64,000 bases of DNA from Maritimibacter sp. HL-12. Lineage in GTDB: Bacteria > Pseudomonadota > Alphaproteobacteria > Rhodobacterales > Rhodobacteraceae. The position numbers and the translations under genes are program-made. Under the pieces are notes generated by a model. That model did no database searches. It was not told where the DNA came from and was given only the letters and a program-made list of their open reading frames with translations. Of the stretch, positions 44,146 to 53,965 are shown piece by piece (the first letter of the stretch is position 1; every line of letters starts with the position of its first letter). The stretch is taken from assembly GCF_900177545.1 (NCBI RefSeq), contig NZ_FXBQ01000001.1, forward strand, positions 1,916,122 through 1,980,121. The letters run 5' to 3'.

Positions 44146-45180
44146 CTAGCGCCGCTTGAGGTCTTTCACCTGCCGCACGATGCGGCCGAAGCTGCGGCTG
44201 CGGGCATGGGCATCGGCGAGGCTCTGGGCATTGCGGGCATCCTCGCGTTTGAGCTTGCGCCAGCGGTCCAGCCGTTCCGGTGCGAGGTCGCCCCGCTCGA
44301 TCGCTGATTTCACGGCACAGCCCGGTTCGCTGTCATGCGCGCAATCGGAAAACCGGCAGCCTGCGGCAAGGTCGGTTATGTCGTCAAACACCGTGTCGAT
44401 GCCCCGATTGGTGCCGGCCAGTTGCAATTCGCGCATGCCGGGCGTGTCGACCAGCCAGCCGCCATCCTTCAGGTCATGAAACTCGCGCGCGGTGGTGGTG
44501 TGACGGCCCTTCGCATCGTCGTCGCGAATGCCTTGGGTGGCGATAGCCGCGCCCGTCAAGGTATTGGCAAGGGTGGATTTTCCTACCCCCGAGGAGCCAA
44601 GCAAGGCTACCGTCTGGCCCGGACCGCACCAATCGGCAAGCCGCTCGGCGGCGTCGGGGTCGCGGGTATCGAGGGCCACCACGGGAACCTCGGGCGCGAT
44701 GGTCTTGAGGGATTCGAGATAGGGTGCCGGATCGTCGCAAAGATCCGCCTTGGTCAGCACGAACACCGGCGCAACACCACCCTCGTAAGCCATCGCAAGA
44801 TAGCGTTCCAGCCGGGCCGGGTTGAAATCGGCATTGAGCGACGTGGTGATGAACAGGGTGTCGACGTTCGCCGCGATCAACTGGTCGCGCGCCTCCACCC
44901 CGGCGGCGCGGCGGTGCAGCAGGCTCTTGCGGTCGAGAATACGGGCAATGTGGCTGCCGGCATGGTCGATCAAGACCCAATCGCCCACCGCCACTTCGCC
45001 GGTGGTGAGGCCCTGGGGAAGCCGGAGGCTCAGGGCGCCGGTTTCGGCCAGCGCATCGACACGGTCGCGGTGCACGGCGGTGATCCGGGCGGGATGCTGA
45101 ACGCCGATCTCGTCGATCTCGAGCTGGCGCAGGAAGTCGGCCGACCAGCCGAGGGACTTCAGATCATGGGTTTCGGTCAA
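44146..45180 (-). CDS. rsgA: Ribosome small subunit biogenesis GTPase RsgA
   Basis: A circularly permuted GTPase that helps 30S subunit maturation. The 344 aa have an N-terminal OB fold and the GTPase motifs in permuted order: G4 (LTKADL, about 142), G1 (GSSGVGKSTL, about 194-203), G2/G3 (DTPGMREL, about 244). A C-terminal zinc motif with CRFSDCAHDSEPGC supplies the ligands. Length and layout match the family. Confidence 0.95.
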   Translation of the reverse strand: MTETHDLKSLGWSADFLRQLEIDEIGVQHPARITAVHRDRVDALAETGALSLRLPQGLTTGEVAVGDWVLIDHAGSHIARILDRKSLLHRRAAGVEARDQLIAANVDTLFITTSLNADFNPARLERYLAMAYEGGVAPVFVLTKADLCDDPAPYLESLKTIAPEVPVVALDTRDPDAAERLADWCGPGQTVALLGSSGVGKSTLANTLTGAAIATQGIRDDDAKGRHTTTAREFHDLKDGGWLVDTPGMRELQLAGTNRGIDTVFDDITDLAAGCRFSDCAHDSEPGCAVKSAIERGDLAPERLDRWRKLKREDARNAQSLADAHARSRSFGRIVRQVKDLKRR

Positions 45181-45327
45181 GGCCTGATCCTCGTGTGAAC
45201 CACGTCAGACACGCCCTTGGGCGCAACGGAAAGGGCGCAGATCGCCCCATGGCTCAGCGGACAAGCATCCAGCCTCCCTTGCAGGGTTTCAGGATACCAC
45301 GGGCAGGGGTGACGGAAAACCCCGGTA

Positions 45328-47001
45328 TCAGCCCAGCAGCCGCCGCGCGATCACCTGTGCCTGGATCTCCGCCGCGCCCTCGAAGATGTTGAGGATGCGC
45401 GCGTCGCAGAGGATGCGGCTGATCTGGTATTCGAGCGCGAAGCCGTTGCCGCCGTGGATCTGCAGCGCGTTGTCGGCCGCCGCCCAGGCCACGCGGGCAC
45501 CCAGAAGCTTGGCCATACCGGCTTCGAGATCGCAGCGCCGGTCGTGGTCTTTTTCCCATGCCGAGAAATAGGTGAGCTGGCGTGCCACCATGATCTCCAC
45601 CGCCATCATCGCCAGCTTGCCCGCGACGCGGGGGAAGGCGATGAGCGCGTTGCCGAACTGTTTGCGGTCTTGCGCGTATTGCAGCCCGACCTCGAGCGCG
45701 TTCTGGGCCACGCCGATGGCGCGGGCGGCGGTCTGGATACGGGCGGCCTCGAAGGTTTTCATCAACTGCTTGAAGCCTTGGCCCTCGACCCCGCCGAGGA
45801 GGTTCTCGGCCGGCACCTTGAAGCCGTCGAAGCCAAGCTCGTATTCCTTCATGCCGCGATAGCCGAGCACCTCGATCTCGCCGCCGGTCATTCCCGGGGT
45901 TGGGAAGGGATCGTCGTCGGTGCCCGGTGTCTTTTCGGCGATGAACATCGACAACCCCCGGTGATCGGTGGTGTCGGCATCGGTGCGGGCGAGCAGGGTC
46001 ATCACGCTGGCGCGGGCAGCGTGGGTGATCCATGTCTTGTTGCCGGTGACGGTGTAATCCTCGCCCTCCCGCACCGCGCGGGTGCGCAGGGCACCAAGAT
46101 CGGAGCCGGTGTTGGGCTCGGTGAACACGGCGGTGGGCAGCACTTCCGCTGCCGCAATCTTCGGCAGCCAATGCGCTTTCTGGTCGTCGGTGCCGCCCGC
46201 GAGGATCAGTTCGGCGGCGATCTCCGACCGGGTGCCGAGGGAGCCGACGCCGATATAGCCGCGCGAAAGCTCTTCCGAGACCACCACCATCGAGGCCTTC
46301 GACATGCCAAGCCCGCCGAAATCTTCGGGTATTGTGAGGCCGAACACGCCCATTTCGGCAAGCTCCTCGATGATCTCCATCGGGATCAACTCGTCCTTGA
46401 GGTGCCACGCGTGGGCGAAGGGCGCCACCTTGTCGTCGGCATAGCGGCGAAACTGCTCGCGGATCATCTCGAGTTCGTCGTCGAGCCCGGAAGCGCCAAA
46501 GGTGGCATGGCCCGCGTTGTCCTGCATCAGGGCCACGAGCCGGGTGCGGGCGGCGGGCGTGTTGCCCGCTTGTGTAAGCCTCTGAACGGCTTCCGTCATC
46601 AGAACACGCTGGTCATCCTGGGTGAGACCCATGTCCTGCGGTCGGGCGATCTCGCCTTGGCTCATCGGGATGCCGCCGTAGATCTGCCAGAGGTATTCGC
46701 CGAAGGCGATCTGGTGGATCAGCGCCTCCATCTCGCCGAACCGCCCGGCGTCGGTCAGCCGCTCGGCCCAGGCCTGCATCTGGCGCAACGCCTCGACATA
46801 AGTGGCCAGCCAGGCCAGCGCATGGGCGGCGGATTGCTCCGCCTCCAGCTTCGGGCCGGACACCTTGTCGCCATCGCTCACCGCCGCACGCACCCGGTCG
46901 GTGGCAGTTGCGAGCAGGGCCTCGGCCGGGGCAATGGCCGCGCCGGTGAGGGTGAGCAGATCGTCGAGGATCGGGGATTTCATCGGCGTGTCCTTCGGCA
47001 T
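45328..47001 (-). CDS. mcd: (2S)-methylsuccinyl-CoA dehydrogenase
   Basis: FAD enzyme of the ethylmalonyl-CoA pathway, oxidising methylsuccinyl-CoA to mesaconyl-CoA and passing electrons to ETF. The 557-aa length, with about 150 N-terminal residues before the acyl-CoA dehydrogenase core, is characteristic of Mcd (556 aa in Rhodobacter sphaeroides). Motifs include TEPNTGSDLGALRTRA, WITHAARASVMTLLART, KTFEAARIQTAARA and NIFEGAAEIQAQVIARRLLG. The ATG at 47001 follows agggagc; the upstream in-frame reading does not look like protein. Other pathway genes (ccr, meaA) are not in the window. Confidence 0.92.
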   Translation of the reverse strand: MPKDTPMKSPILDDLLTLTGAAIAPAEALLATATDRVRAAVSDGDKVSGPKLEAEQSAAHALAWLATYVEALRQMQAWAERLTDAGRFGEMEALIHQIAFGEYLWQIYGGIPMSQGEIARPQDMGLTQDDQRVLMTEAVQRLTQAGNTPAARTRLVALMQDNAGHATFGASGLDDELEMIREQFRRYADDKVAPFAHAWHLKDELIPMEIIEELAEMGVFGLTIPEDFGGLGMSKASMVVVSEELSRGYIGVGSLGTRSEIAAELILAGGTDDQKAHWLPKIAAAEVLPTAVFTEPNTGSDLGALRTRAVREGEDYTVTGNKTWITHAARASVMTLLARTDADTTDHRGLSMFIAEKTPGTDDDPFPTPGMTGGEIEVLGYRGMKEYELGFDGFKVPAENLLGGVEGQGFKQLMKTFEAARIQTAARAIGVAQNALEVGLQYAQDRKQFGNALIAFPRVAGKLAMMAVEIMVARQLTYFSAWEKDHDRRCDLEAGMAKLLGARVAWAAADNALQIHGGNGFALEYQISRILCDARILNIFEGAAEIQAQVIARRLLG

Positions 47002-47140
47002 CGGGCGCTCCCTTGAATCGGTCCCGAACGTGATAGGTATTTTGCATGTGCAGCGCAACATTAATTCGCATGTGCAGAAAATTGGGCACGAAAGTGTCGC
47101 AGCGGCTCTATCAGCGACGGCCGGGTTCCCGTTTCGCCTG

Positions 47141-47410
47141 TCAGATCTGTGCGAGCCAGGCGGTGATCGCCCTGATCTCCTCGGGATTGAGATCGAAGGC
47201 TGGCATCATCTCGAAACCTTGCGTGGCGTTGGAAACCGTCGAAGCCGGCAATCCGCGAATATCGCCCGACTCGCCCTCGGTTGCTTCGGCACCGTGGCAC
47301 TCGACGCAAAGCTCGTCGAACAGCGCAGCGCCGGCGGCAATCATGGCATCGTCGGCTGCGCAAACAGTCGGGATCAGGGCGCAAAGGCAGGCGGCAAGGG
47401 CAGTTCTCAT
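47141..47410 (-). CDS. Small periplasmic c-type cytochrome (89 aa)
   Basis: An exported monohaem cytochrome c. A signal peptide covers about residues 1-18 (ending VCA-AD), the haem motif is CVECH (about 35-39), and the sixth ligand is probably the methionine in FEMMPAFDLN. It ends with ITAWLAQI. It is too short for a full class I cytochrome with extra loops. Its role is unknown; it is possibly an electron shuttle near mcd and pckA, but it is not clearly in either operon. Confidence 0.85.
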   Translation of the reverse strand: MRTALAACLCALIPTVCAADDAMIAAGAALFDELCVECHGAEATEGESGDIRGLPASTVSNATQGFEMMPAFDLNPEEIRAITAWLAQI

Positions 47411-47456
47411 GCCGCCGAGGATGGCAGGATCCCGTGAAAACCCGGTGACAACAGAA

Positions 47457-47497
47457 AAGAAAACGCCCCGGCTGGCGGGCCGGGGCGCCGTTTTTTC
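47457..47497 (-). terminator. Strong intrinsic terminator after pckA
   Basis: On the minus strand a perfect 9-bp stem (cgccccggc / gccggggcg, loop ccgcca) is followed by ttttcttttct, 23 bases after the pckA stop. On the plus strand the same stem is followed by ccgtttttt, so it can also act in the other direction. Confidence 0.9.
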
Positions 47498-47509
47498 AGT
47501 CCGGGCGGC

Positions 47510-49108
47510 TCAGCCCAGCATGACCGCCTTCACGTCGTCATCCACGAAATCGACGTATTGCTTGAAATTCTCGGCGAACATCTCGACCAGCTTGGCGGCC
47601 TGCGCATCGTAGGCGGCATGGTCGTTCCAGGTGCGGCGCGGATCGAGCAGCACCTCGGGCACGTCGGGCACATGCAGCGGCACATCGAAGCCGAAGTTGG
47701 AATCCTTGCGGAACTCGGCATCCGAGAGCGAGCCGTCGAGCGCGGCGGCGAGAAGGCGGCGGGTTTCCTTGATCGGCATCCGCTCGCCTTCGCCGTAGGG
47801 CCCGCCGGTCCAGCCGGTATTGACCAGCCAGCAGGTCGCGCCGTGCTTGGCGATCTTGTCGCGCAACAGGTTTCCGTAAACCTCCGGGCGGCGCGGCATG
47901 AACGGTGCGCCGAAACAGGTCGAGAACGTGGGTTCCGGATGAACCACGCCGCGCTCGGTGCCCGCCACCTTCGAGGTGAAGCCTGACAGGAAGTGATACA
48001 TCGCCTGCGCCGGTGTCAGCCGCGCGATCGGCGGCATGACCCCGAAGGCATCCGAAGTCAGCATGATGATGTTCTTGGGATGCCCCCCCAGTGCCGTTTC
48101 GGACGCATTGGAAATATACGACAGCGGGTAGGCGCAGCGCATGTTGGGGGTCAGGCTGTCATCGGCGAAATCGAGATCAAGCGTGTCTTCGTCCCAGACC
48201 ATGTTTTCGACAACGGTCGAGAACATCGAGGTGGTGGCGTAGATCTCGGGTTCGGCCACCGGCGAAAGGTTGATCGTCTTGGCGTAGCAACCGCCCTCGA
48301 AGTTGAAGGTGCCCTTCTCCGACCAGCCGTGCTCGTCGTCTCCGATCAGCACCCGGCTCGGATCGGCCGAGAGCGTCGTCTTGCCGGTGCCGGAAAGACC
48401 GAAGAACACGGCGGTATCGACCGGGTTGTTCGGCGCGTGGTTGGCCGAGCAATGCATCGCCATCACGCCCTTGCCGGGGAGAATGTAGTTCAGAAGCGTG
48501 AACACGGATTTCTTGTTTTCACCGGCATATTCCGAGCCGCCGATCAGGATCAGCTTTTTCGAGAAGTTGAGCGCGATCACGGTTTCGGAGCGGCAACCGT
48601 GACGGGCCGGATCGGCCCTGAAGCTGGGGCTGTTGATGACGGTGAATTCGGGTGTGAAACCGTCAAGCTCGTCGCGCTCGGGGCGGCGCAGCATGTGGCG
48701 GATGAACAGCGCGTGCCAGGCCAGCTCGGTTACCATCCGAACGTCGAGCCGGTGCGCCGGATCGGCACCGCCGTAGAGATCCTCGACGAAATAGTCGCGG
48801 CCCTTCATGTGGTCGAGCATGTCGGCATAGAGCAGGTCGAAGGCGGCCGGATCCATCGGTTTGTTGTTGTCCCACCAGATCGTGTCTTCCACATCCGGCG
48901 TGCGCACCACGAACTTGTCCTTCGGTGAACGGCCGGTGTGCGAGCCGGTCGAAACCATGATCGCGCCGCCCTTGCCGATGTGCCCCTCGCCGCGTTGAAT
49001 GGCTTGTTCCATCAACTGCGGCTCGATCAGGTTGTAGAAAACATTGCCGAGGCCGCTGATACCTTGGTCTTCCAGTCGTTGTGCCGGGTTCACCCGTCCT
49101 GTGCTCAT
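47510..49108 (-). CDS. pckA: Phosphoenolpyruvate carboxykinase (ATP)
   Basis: Makes phosphoenolpyruvate from oxaloacetate and ATP, the entry to gluconeogenesis. The 532 aa have normal length. Motifs: the P-loop [11 protein letters not shown] (about 235-245), RSPKDKFVV (about 56), the kinase-2 region [11 protein letters not shown], and the substrate segment [15 protein letters not shown]. The ATG at 49108 has aggagca upstream. In many alphaproteobacteria it is divergent from chvI, exactly as here, and is controlled by that system. Confidence 0.97.
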   Translation of the reverse strand: MSTGRVNPAQRLEDQGISGLGNVFYNLIEPQLMEQAIQRGEGHIGKGGAIMVSTGSHTGRSPKDKFVVRTPDVEDTIWWDNNKPMDPAAFDLLYADMLDHMKGRDYFVEDLYGGADPAHRLDVRMVTELAWHALFIRHMLRRPERDELDGFTPEFTVINSPSFRADPARHGCRSETVIALNFSKKLILIGGSEYAGENKKSVFTLLNYILPGKGVMAMHCSANHAPNNPVDTAVFFGLSGTGKTTLSADPSRVLIGDDEHGWSEKGTFNFEGGCYAKTINLSPVAEPEIYATTSMFSTVVENMVWDEDTLDLDFADDSLTPNMRCAYPLSYISNASETALGGHPKNIIMLTSDAFGVMPPIARLTPAQAMYHFLSGFTSKVAGTERGVVHPEPTFSTCFGAPFMPRRPEVYGNLLRDKIAKHGATCWLVNTGWTGGPYGEGERMPIKETRRLLAAALDGSLSDAEFRKDSNFGFDVPLHVPDVPEVLLDPRRTWNDHAAYDAQAAKLVEMFAENFKQYVDFVDDDVKAVMLG

Positions 49109-49452
49109 CTTGTGCTCCTGTTTCCGGCCAGGGCCGGGGGTCGATGTTGCCTGAGGTGCGCAAGGGGCCATCCCGCGCTATGCCGGGCCGCGCTGCAGCG
49201 GCCGCCGCATGGCCGCTATAACACGCGGTTTTTGCAAAGGAACAGGCGAAGTCATGGTCGTTAGCGCTAGCCCTCCCTTGTTTGCGCAATCATGTTTCGC
49301 ATCCGCGAACATCTTAGCCATTTTTTTGCCACTTGTGGTGCGTAATTGACTCACACGCAGGTTCGATTCGCCGTTGCATATTGATTCCGTGGCCAAAACC
49401 GGATTCTAATGGCTCAAAACGGGTAAAAAACGAGCAGTAGAGGATACCTCCC
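49109..49452. other. Intergenic regulatory region between pckA and chvI
   Basis: A 344-base gap holding the divergent promoters of pckA and chvI. The half nearest chvI (about 49280-49440) is much richer in A and T than the surroundings, with runs such as ccattttttt and aaacgggtaaaaaacgag. A stretch caggttcgattcgcc (49359) looks like a tRNA T-loop but has no matching stem. No RNA gene or certain operator can be named. Confidence 0.4.
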
Positions 49453-50154
49453 ATGTCGAGGATTGCATTGGTCGATGACGACAGGAACATCCTGACGTCG
49501 GTCTCCATGACGCTCGAGGCCGAGGGCTTCGAGGTCGAAACCTACAATGACGGGCAGGCTGCGCTTGATGCATTCAACAAGCGCCTGCCCGATATGGCCG
49601 TGTTCGATATCAAGATGCCGCGGATGGACGGGATGGACCTGCTCCAGCGCGTGCGGCAGAAAACCAACATGCCGGTCATCTTCCTGACCTCGAAGGACGA
49701 CGAGATCGACGAGGTGCTGGGCCTGCGGATGGGGGCAGACGACTACGTCAAGAAGCCGTTCAGCCAGCGCCTTCTGGTCGAGCGCATCCGCGCGCTCCTG
49801 CGCCGGCAGGATGCGATCGAGGGCGTCGCCATGCCCGACACCGAGGAAAACAAGGTGATGGTGCGCGGCAACCTCACGATGGACCCGCTGCGCCACGCGG
49901 TGAGCTGGAAGGGCAAGGACGTTTCGCTCACGGTCACCGAGTTCCTGCTGCTGCAGGCCCTTGCACAGCGTCCGGGCTTCGTGAAAAGCCGCGACCAGCT
50001 GATGGACGTGGCCTATGACGATCAGGTTTATGTCGACGACCGCACCATCGACAGCCACATCAAGCGGCTGCGCAAGAAGATGCGGACGGCGGATGACGAG
50101 TTTTCCGCGATCGAGACGCTCTATGGCATCGGCTACCGCTACAACGAGGAATAG
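49453..50154 (+). CDS. chvI: Two-component response regulator ChvI
   Basis: OmpR-type response regulator, 233 aa. The receiver domain (1-120) holds the acidic pair LVDDD (7-10), the phosphorylated Asp52 ([12 protein letters not shown]), the Thr/Ser in LTSKDDE and the lysine in VKKPF. The winged-helix DNA-binding domain covers about 140-230 and includes RSRDQLM-like and [15 protein letters not shown] segments. In rhizobia and Brucella ChvI controls envelope, exopolysaccharide and acid-response genes. It starts after an aggatacctccc site and leads an operon with chvG and hprK. Confidence 0.95.
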   Translation: MSRIALVDDDRNILTSVSMTLEAEGFEVETYNDGQAALDAFNKRLPDMAVFDIKMPRMDGMDLLQRVRQKTNMPVIFLTSKDDEIDEVLGLRMGADDYVKKPFSQRLLVERIRALLRRQDAIEGVAMPDTEENKVMVRGNLTMDPLRHAVSWKGKDVSLTVTEFLLLQALAQRPGFVKSRDQLMDVAYDDQVYVDDRTIDSHIKRLRKKMRTADDEFSAIETLYGIGYRYNEE

Positions 50155-50187
50155 GCACGGCGGCGAAAGCCGCGCCGAGGGGTAACA

Positions 50188-51897
50188 GTGGTGCGCGACA
50201 CGAAGGCAACGGCAGGCAATACCGAAGTGCTGTTGGGCGAAGACTGGGTTTCGCCCCAGACTTCGGTCGATGCCGAATTGCGCGAAGGTCGCAAGCGGCG
50301 CGGCTGGATCACCACCAACCGGTCGCCACTGGCGCGCAAGATCATCATCTTCAATATCCTCGGGCTCGTGGTTCTGGTGGCGGGGGTGCTCTACCTCAAC
50401 CCGTTTCGCGAAAGCCTCATGTTCCAGCGCGAGCGCAATCTCGTGACCTCGGCGGAACTCGTCGCCGACGTGTTCGAAGCGAGCCAGCTCGGGGCCGCGC
50501 CCGGCGAAGGGCTGACGGCTGCGCGGGTGAACGAGGTCCTGCCGCTGCTCAACCTGCGCAATGCCGGCGAGGTCATCGTCTTCGACCGCGACGGGGCGTC
50601 GATCGGCAGCACCATTGGCGGTCCGCAAGCTCCAGCCCTCCCGGTTGTCGGGATCGAGCGGGAATTGGGGACCACCATCATCAGCGACGGGCTGAGCCGC
50701 GCTTGGGGCGCTCTCGCCGGCTTCCTCGCCAGTACCGGCGACGGTGCGAAGGAACCGCTCGATGCCGAGCGTGAGGCCCGCGCGCTGATCGGTGATGCGC
50801 TCGCCGGGCGCACCCGCATTGCCTCCAGCCATGACCGGCAGGGCACCGATACCTTCTTCGTGACCACGCCGGTTCTGGTTGGTGGCGAGGTGGTCGGGGC
50901 GCTCGCGGTCGTGAGCGAGGGCAGCATCATCGACGCGTTGGTCCGGTCCGAGCGGGAACAGATCCTGCAGGTCTTCGTGCTTGCGATTCTCGTCTCCATC
51001 GGCTTGAGCCTGCTGCTGGCCTCCACCATCGCCAACCCGCTCGCCGATCTCGCCGCCGCCGCCGAAATCGGGCGCGACCGCAATTCGCGCAAGGTCAACC
51101 CGGGCCGGGTGCGTATCCCCGATCTCTCCGCCCGGCCCGACGAGATCGGGCGGCTTTCCAAGGCGCTGCGCGGCATGGTGGCCGCACTCTACGACCGGAT
51201 CGACGCCAACGAACAATTCGCCGCCGACGTGGCGCACGAGATCAAGAACCCGCTCGCCTCCCTGCGCTCGGCGATCGGGTCGCTGCGCTTCGTCAAGAAG
51301 GAAGAACAGCACGACAAGCTGCTCGACGTGATCGAACACGACGTGCGCCGACTCGACCGGCTGGTGAGCGACATTTCCAACGCCTCCCGGCTCGACAGCG
51401 AGTTGGTCAAGGAAGAGGAAGAACCATTCGACCTCTTGCACATGCTGCGCAACCTCGCCGAATACCTCGGCAACGAGGCGCATCAAAAAGGCGTCGATTT
51501 CATCACCGACCTGCCCGCCGAAGCGATCCGGATCAATGGGCTGGAGGCGCGGCTTGCGCAGGTCTTCGTCAACCTGATCACCAACGCGATCTCGTTCTGC
51601 GATGAGGGCGACGCGATCCGGGTCTGGGCCCGCCAGCGCGAGAATCGCGTGCTGGTGGTGGTGGAAGATACCGGCCCCGGCATCCCGGAAGAAGCGCTGA
51701 CCAAGATCTTCAACCGTTTCTACAGCCAGCGGCCGGAAAACCAGTTCGGCAACAACTCCGGGCTTGGTCTCGCGATCTCGAAACAGATCGTCGAGGCCCA
51801 TGGCGGCGTGATCTGGGCCGAGAACATCCGCCCGACCGACGCCGACATCACCTCCGAACCCCTCGGCGCGCGTTTCGTCGTGGGCTTGCCGGTGTGA
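50188..51897 (+). CDS. chvG: Sensor histidine kinase ChvG
   Basis: Membrane kinase that phosphorylates ChvI, 569 aa. A cytoplasmic start is followed by transmembrane helix 1 (about 50-70) and a periplasmic sensor domain (about 75-255). Transmembrane helix 2 lies at about 256-276, then HAMP, the DHp domain with H350 (DVAHEIKNPLA), N-box (NLITNAISF), G1 (DTGPGIP), F box and G2 (GLGLAISKQI). The start is a GTG at 50188 with gagggg upstream. Its end overlaps hprK (GTGA). Confidence 0.94.
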   Translation: MVRDTKATAGNTEVLLGEDWVSPQTSVDAELREGRKRRGWITTNRSPLARKIIIFNILGLVVLVAGVLYLNPFRESLMFQRERNLVTSAELVADVFEASQLGAAPGEGLTAARVNEVLPLLNLRNAGEVIVFDRDGASIGSTIGGPQAPALPVVGIERELGTTIISDGLSRAWGALAGFLASTGDGAKEPLDAEREARALIGDALAGRTRIASSHDRQGTDTFFVTTPVLVGGEVVGALAVVSEGSIIDALVRSEREQILQVFVLAILVSIGLSLLLASTIANPLADLAAAAEIGRDRNSRKVNPGRVRIPDLSARPDEIGRLSKALRGMVAALYDRIDANEQFAADVAHEIKNPLASLRSAIGSLRFVKKEEQHDKLLDVIEHDVRRLDRLVSDISNASRLDSELVKEEEEPFDLLHMLRNLAEYLGNEAHQKGVDFITDLPAEAIRINGLEARLAQVFVNLITNAISFCDEGDAIRVWARQRENRVLVVVEDTGPGIPEEALTKIFNRFYSQRPENQFGNNSGLGLAISKQIVEAHGGVIWAENIRPTDADITSEPLGARFVVGLPV

Positions 51898-52340
51898 TCT
51901 CCGGCGCAGACAGCCCCTCGCGCGAAACTCGCCATGCCACCACCGTCGCCATCGACGGCGCGGGCGTGATGCTCACCGGTCCCTCCGGCAGCGGCAAGTC
52001 TGGACTCGCGCTCGTTCTGATGGCCCACGGTGCCGACCTTGTGGCCGACGACCGCACCACCATCGAGTTGCGCGAGGGATGGCCCTGGGCGCTGGCACCC
52101 GAACGCCTTGCGGGGGTGATCGAGGCGCGGGGTGTGGGCCTGATCTGTGCGCCGTTCCGCCCGGCCGTTCCGCTGCGGCTCGTCGTCGACATGGGTGAGA
52201 CGAACGCCGCGCGCCTGCCCGACCCTGCGACCGAAATCGTTCTCGGGGCCGTGATCACGCGCATCCGCAGGCTTGACGCCCCGCATTTCCCGGGTGCCAT
52301 ACTTGCCCTTGCGAAAGGCGGGTTCTGGCGTGACGGGTGA
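51894..52340 (+). CDS. hprK: HPr kinase/phosphorylase, short alphaproteobacterial form
   Basis: Phosphorylates HPr on a serine at ATP cost. The 148 aa consist only of the C-terminal kinase domain, as usual in alphaproteobacteria: Walker [13 protein letters not shown] (about 29-40), [12 protein letters not shown], and the signature around [10 protein letters not shown]. Start GTG 51894 overlaps the chvG stop by 4 bases. Target serine in the HPr gene four genes on is Ser49. Confidence 0.93.
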   Translation: MISGADSPSRETRHATTVAIDGAGVMLTGPSGSGKSGLALVLMAHGADLVADDRTTIELREGWPWALAPERLAGVIEARGVGLICAPFRPAVPLRLVVDMGETNAARLPDPATEIVLGAVITRIRRLDAPHFPGAILALAKGGFWRDG

Positions 52341-53277
52341 AATGGCAACACGAGCGAAACGCGATCCGGCGATGCGCCGCGATGCGCATCACGTGGTGCT
52401 GGTGACCGGCGCATCCGGTGCCGGGCGCACCACCGCGATCCGGGCGCTTGAGGATTTTGGCTACGAAGCGATCGACAATCTGCCGCTCGGCCTGATCCCG
52501 CGTTTGATCGCCGGCGGGCCGCTCGACCATCCGCTGGCGCTGGGCATTGACGTGCGGACCCGCGATTTCTCCGCCGACACCCTCGCCGAGGCGGTCGATG
52601 CGCTGGTTGCCGATCCGCGCCTCGATGTCGAATTGCTGTTTCTCGATTGCCGCGCCGGGGTGCTGGCCCGGCGCTACTCGGAAACCCGGCGGCGCCACCC
52701 GATGGCCGGCGACGACAGCACGATCCAGGGGATCGAGCGCGAAATCGAGTTGCTCGCGCCGATCCGGGCCCGCGCCGACGTGCTGATCGACACGTCCGAT
52801 CTCTCGGTGCACGAGTTGAAATCCGAGATCCAGCATTGGCTCGGGATGGAAGAAGGCGAGGCGCTGTCGGTGTCGGTGCAGAGCTTTTCCTACAAGCGCG
52901 GCGTGCCGCGCGGGCTCGATCTGGTGCTCGACGTGCGGTTCCTGCAAAACCCGCATTGGCAGCCCGATCTCAGGCCGCTGACCGGGCTTGACGACAGGGT
53001 TGCCGCCCATGTGGCCGAAGATCCGCGCTACGAAGAATTCCTTGCCCGGGTCACCGATCTGTTGCGTTTTCTGCTCCCGGCTTATGCCGCCGAGGGCAAG
53101 GCTCATCTCGCCGTCGGCTTTGGCTGCACCGGCGGGCGGCACCGCTCGGTCGCACTCACCGAAACCGTCGCCAAGGCCCTTGCGGCGGAGGGCTGGCGGG
53201 TGTCAATTAGGCACCGAGAACTCGGGGCCCCCGCGGAAACGGCGGGGAACGACAAGATCGGGGGGAGCAGCGCGTGA
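52330..53277 (+). CDS. rapZ: RNase adapter protein RapZ
   Basis: A 315-aa P-loop protein; in E. coli it guides RNase E to GlmZ RNA and binds GlcN6P. The Walker A is [10 protein letters not shown] (about 24-33 of the reading), where the usual lysine is arginine. Other motifs are the AIDNLP block, [52 protein letters not shown] and [10 protein letters not shown] near the C-terminus. Start GTG 52330 has aaaggcggg upstream and overlaps hprK; ATG 52342 is an alternative. Its end overlaps the EIIA gene by 4 bases. Confidence 0.92.
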   Translation: MTGEMATRAKRDPAMRRDAHHVVLVTGASGAGRTTAIRALEDFGYEAIDNLPLGLIPRLIAGGPLDHPLALGIDVRTRDFSADTLAEAVDALVADPRLDVELLFLDCRAGVLARRYSETRRRHPMAGDDSTIQGIEREIELLAPIRARADVLIDTSDLSVHELKSEIQHWLGMEEGEALSVSVQSFSYKRGVPRGLDLVLDVRFLQNPHWQPDLRPLTGLDDRVAAHVAEDPRYEEFLARVTDLLRFLLPAYAAEGKAHLAVGFGCTGGRHRSVALTETVAKALAAEGWRVSIRHRELGAPAETAGNDKIGGSSA

Positions 53278-53666
53278 TCGGGATCGTGATCGTCGCCCAT
53301 GGCGGGCTAGCGGCAGAATATCTCGCCGCTCTCGAACACGTGGTCGGCCCGCAAGACCAGGTGCGCGCGATCGCCATAGCTGCCGACTACGACCGGCCGC
53401 GCAAGGCTGCGGAGATCGCCGAGGCGGCCGAAAACGTCGATACCGGCGACGGGGTGATCGTGGTGGTCGACATGTTCGGCTCGTCGCCCTCCAACCTTTC
53501 CCTGCCTGCCTGCGCCAAATCCGACCGACGCATTCTTTACGGTGCCAACCTTCCGATGCTGGTGAAACTGGCGAAGATGCGCCACATCGGGGTCGACGAG
53601 GCGACGAAGGCGGCGCTGGCCGCCGGCCGCAAGTATATCGACAGCATCGACGGACCAACGATCTAG
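53274..53666 (+). CDS. PTS EIIA component, mannose/fructose type
   Basis: A 130-aa EIIA(Man)-fold protein. It takes a phosphate from HPr on His9 (IVAHGG), with the DMFGSSPSN motif (about 66-74) in the active site. No EIIB or EIIC is in the operon, so it is a regulatory rather than a sugar-transport part, as in other alphaproteobacteria. The GTG start overlaps rapZ (GTGA). Confidence 0.92.
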   Translation: MIGIVIVAHGGLAAEYLAALEHVVGPQDQVRAIAIAADYDRPRKAAEIAEAAENVDTGDGVIVVVDMFGSSPSNLSLPACAKSDRRILYGANLPMLVKLAKMRHIGVDEATKAALAAGRKYIDSIDGPTI

Positions 53667-53675
53667 GAGAAACCT

Positions 53676-53954
53676 ATGACCGAAACGGTGAGCCGCCGGT
53701 TGCACATCGTCAACGACAAGGGGTTGCATGCGCGCGCCTCTGCCAAGTTCGTCGAGTTGGTGGAAGCGCATGACGCAACAGCCCGGGTTTCGAGGGACGG
53801 AATGGATAGCGATGGCGATTCGATCATGGGCTTGCTGATGCTTGCTGCGGCCTCCGGCAGCACGATCGACGTGGAAACGTCGGGGCATGATGCCGCGAGA
53901 CTCATGGATGCGCTTGAAGCATTGGTGGCCGACAAGTTCGGCGAAGAATCCTGA
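53676..53954 (+). CDS. ptsH: Phosphocarrier protein HPr
   Basis: A 92-aa phosphocarrier. His18 in GLHARAS receives phosphate from Enzyme I, and Ser49 (GDSIMGLLML) is the site for HprK, the kinase encoded three genes upstream. The operon lacks Enzyme I in this window. Start ATG with taggagaa upstream. Confidence 0.95.
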   Translation: MTETVSRRLHIVNDKGLHARASAKFVELVEAHDATARVSRDGMDSDGDSIMGLLMLAAASGSTIDVETSGHDAARLMDALEALVADKFGEES

Positions 53955-53965
53955 GGCCTGGGGTG

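Noticed and set aside
49355-49380. tRNA-like T-loop (ggttcgattc)
   Set aside because: The bases on either side do not pair, and no acceptor, D or anticodon arm can be folded around it.
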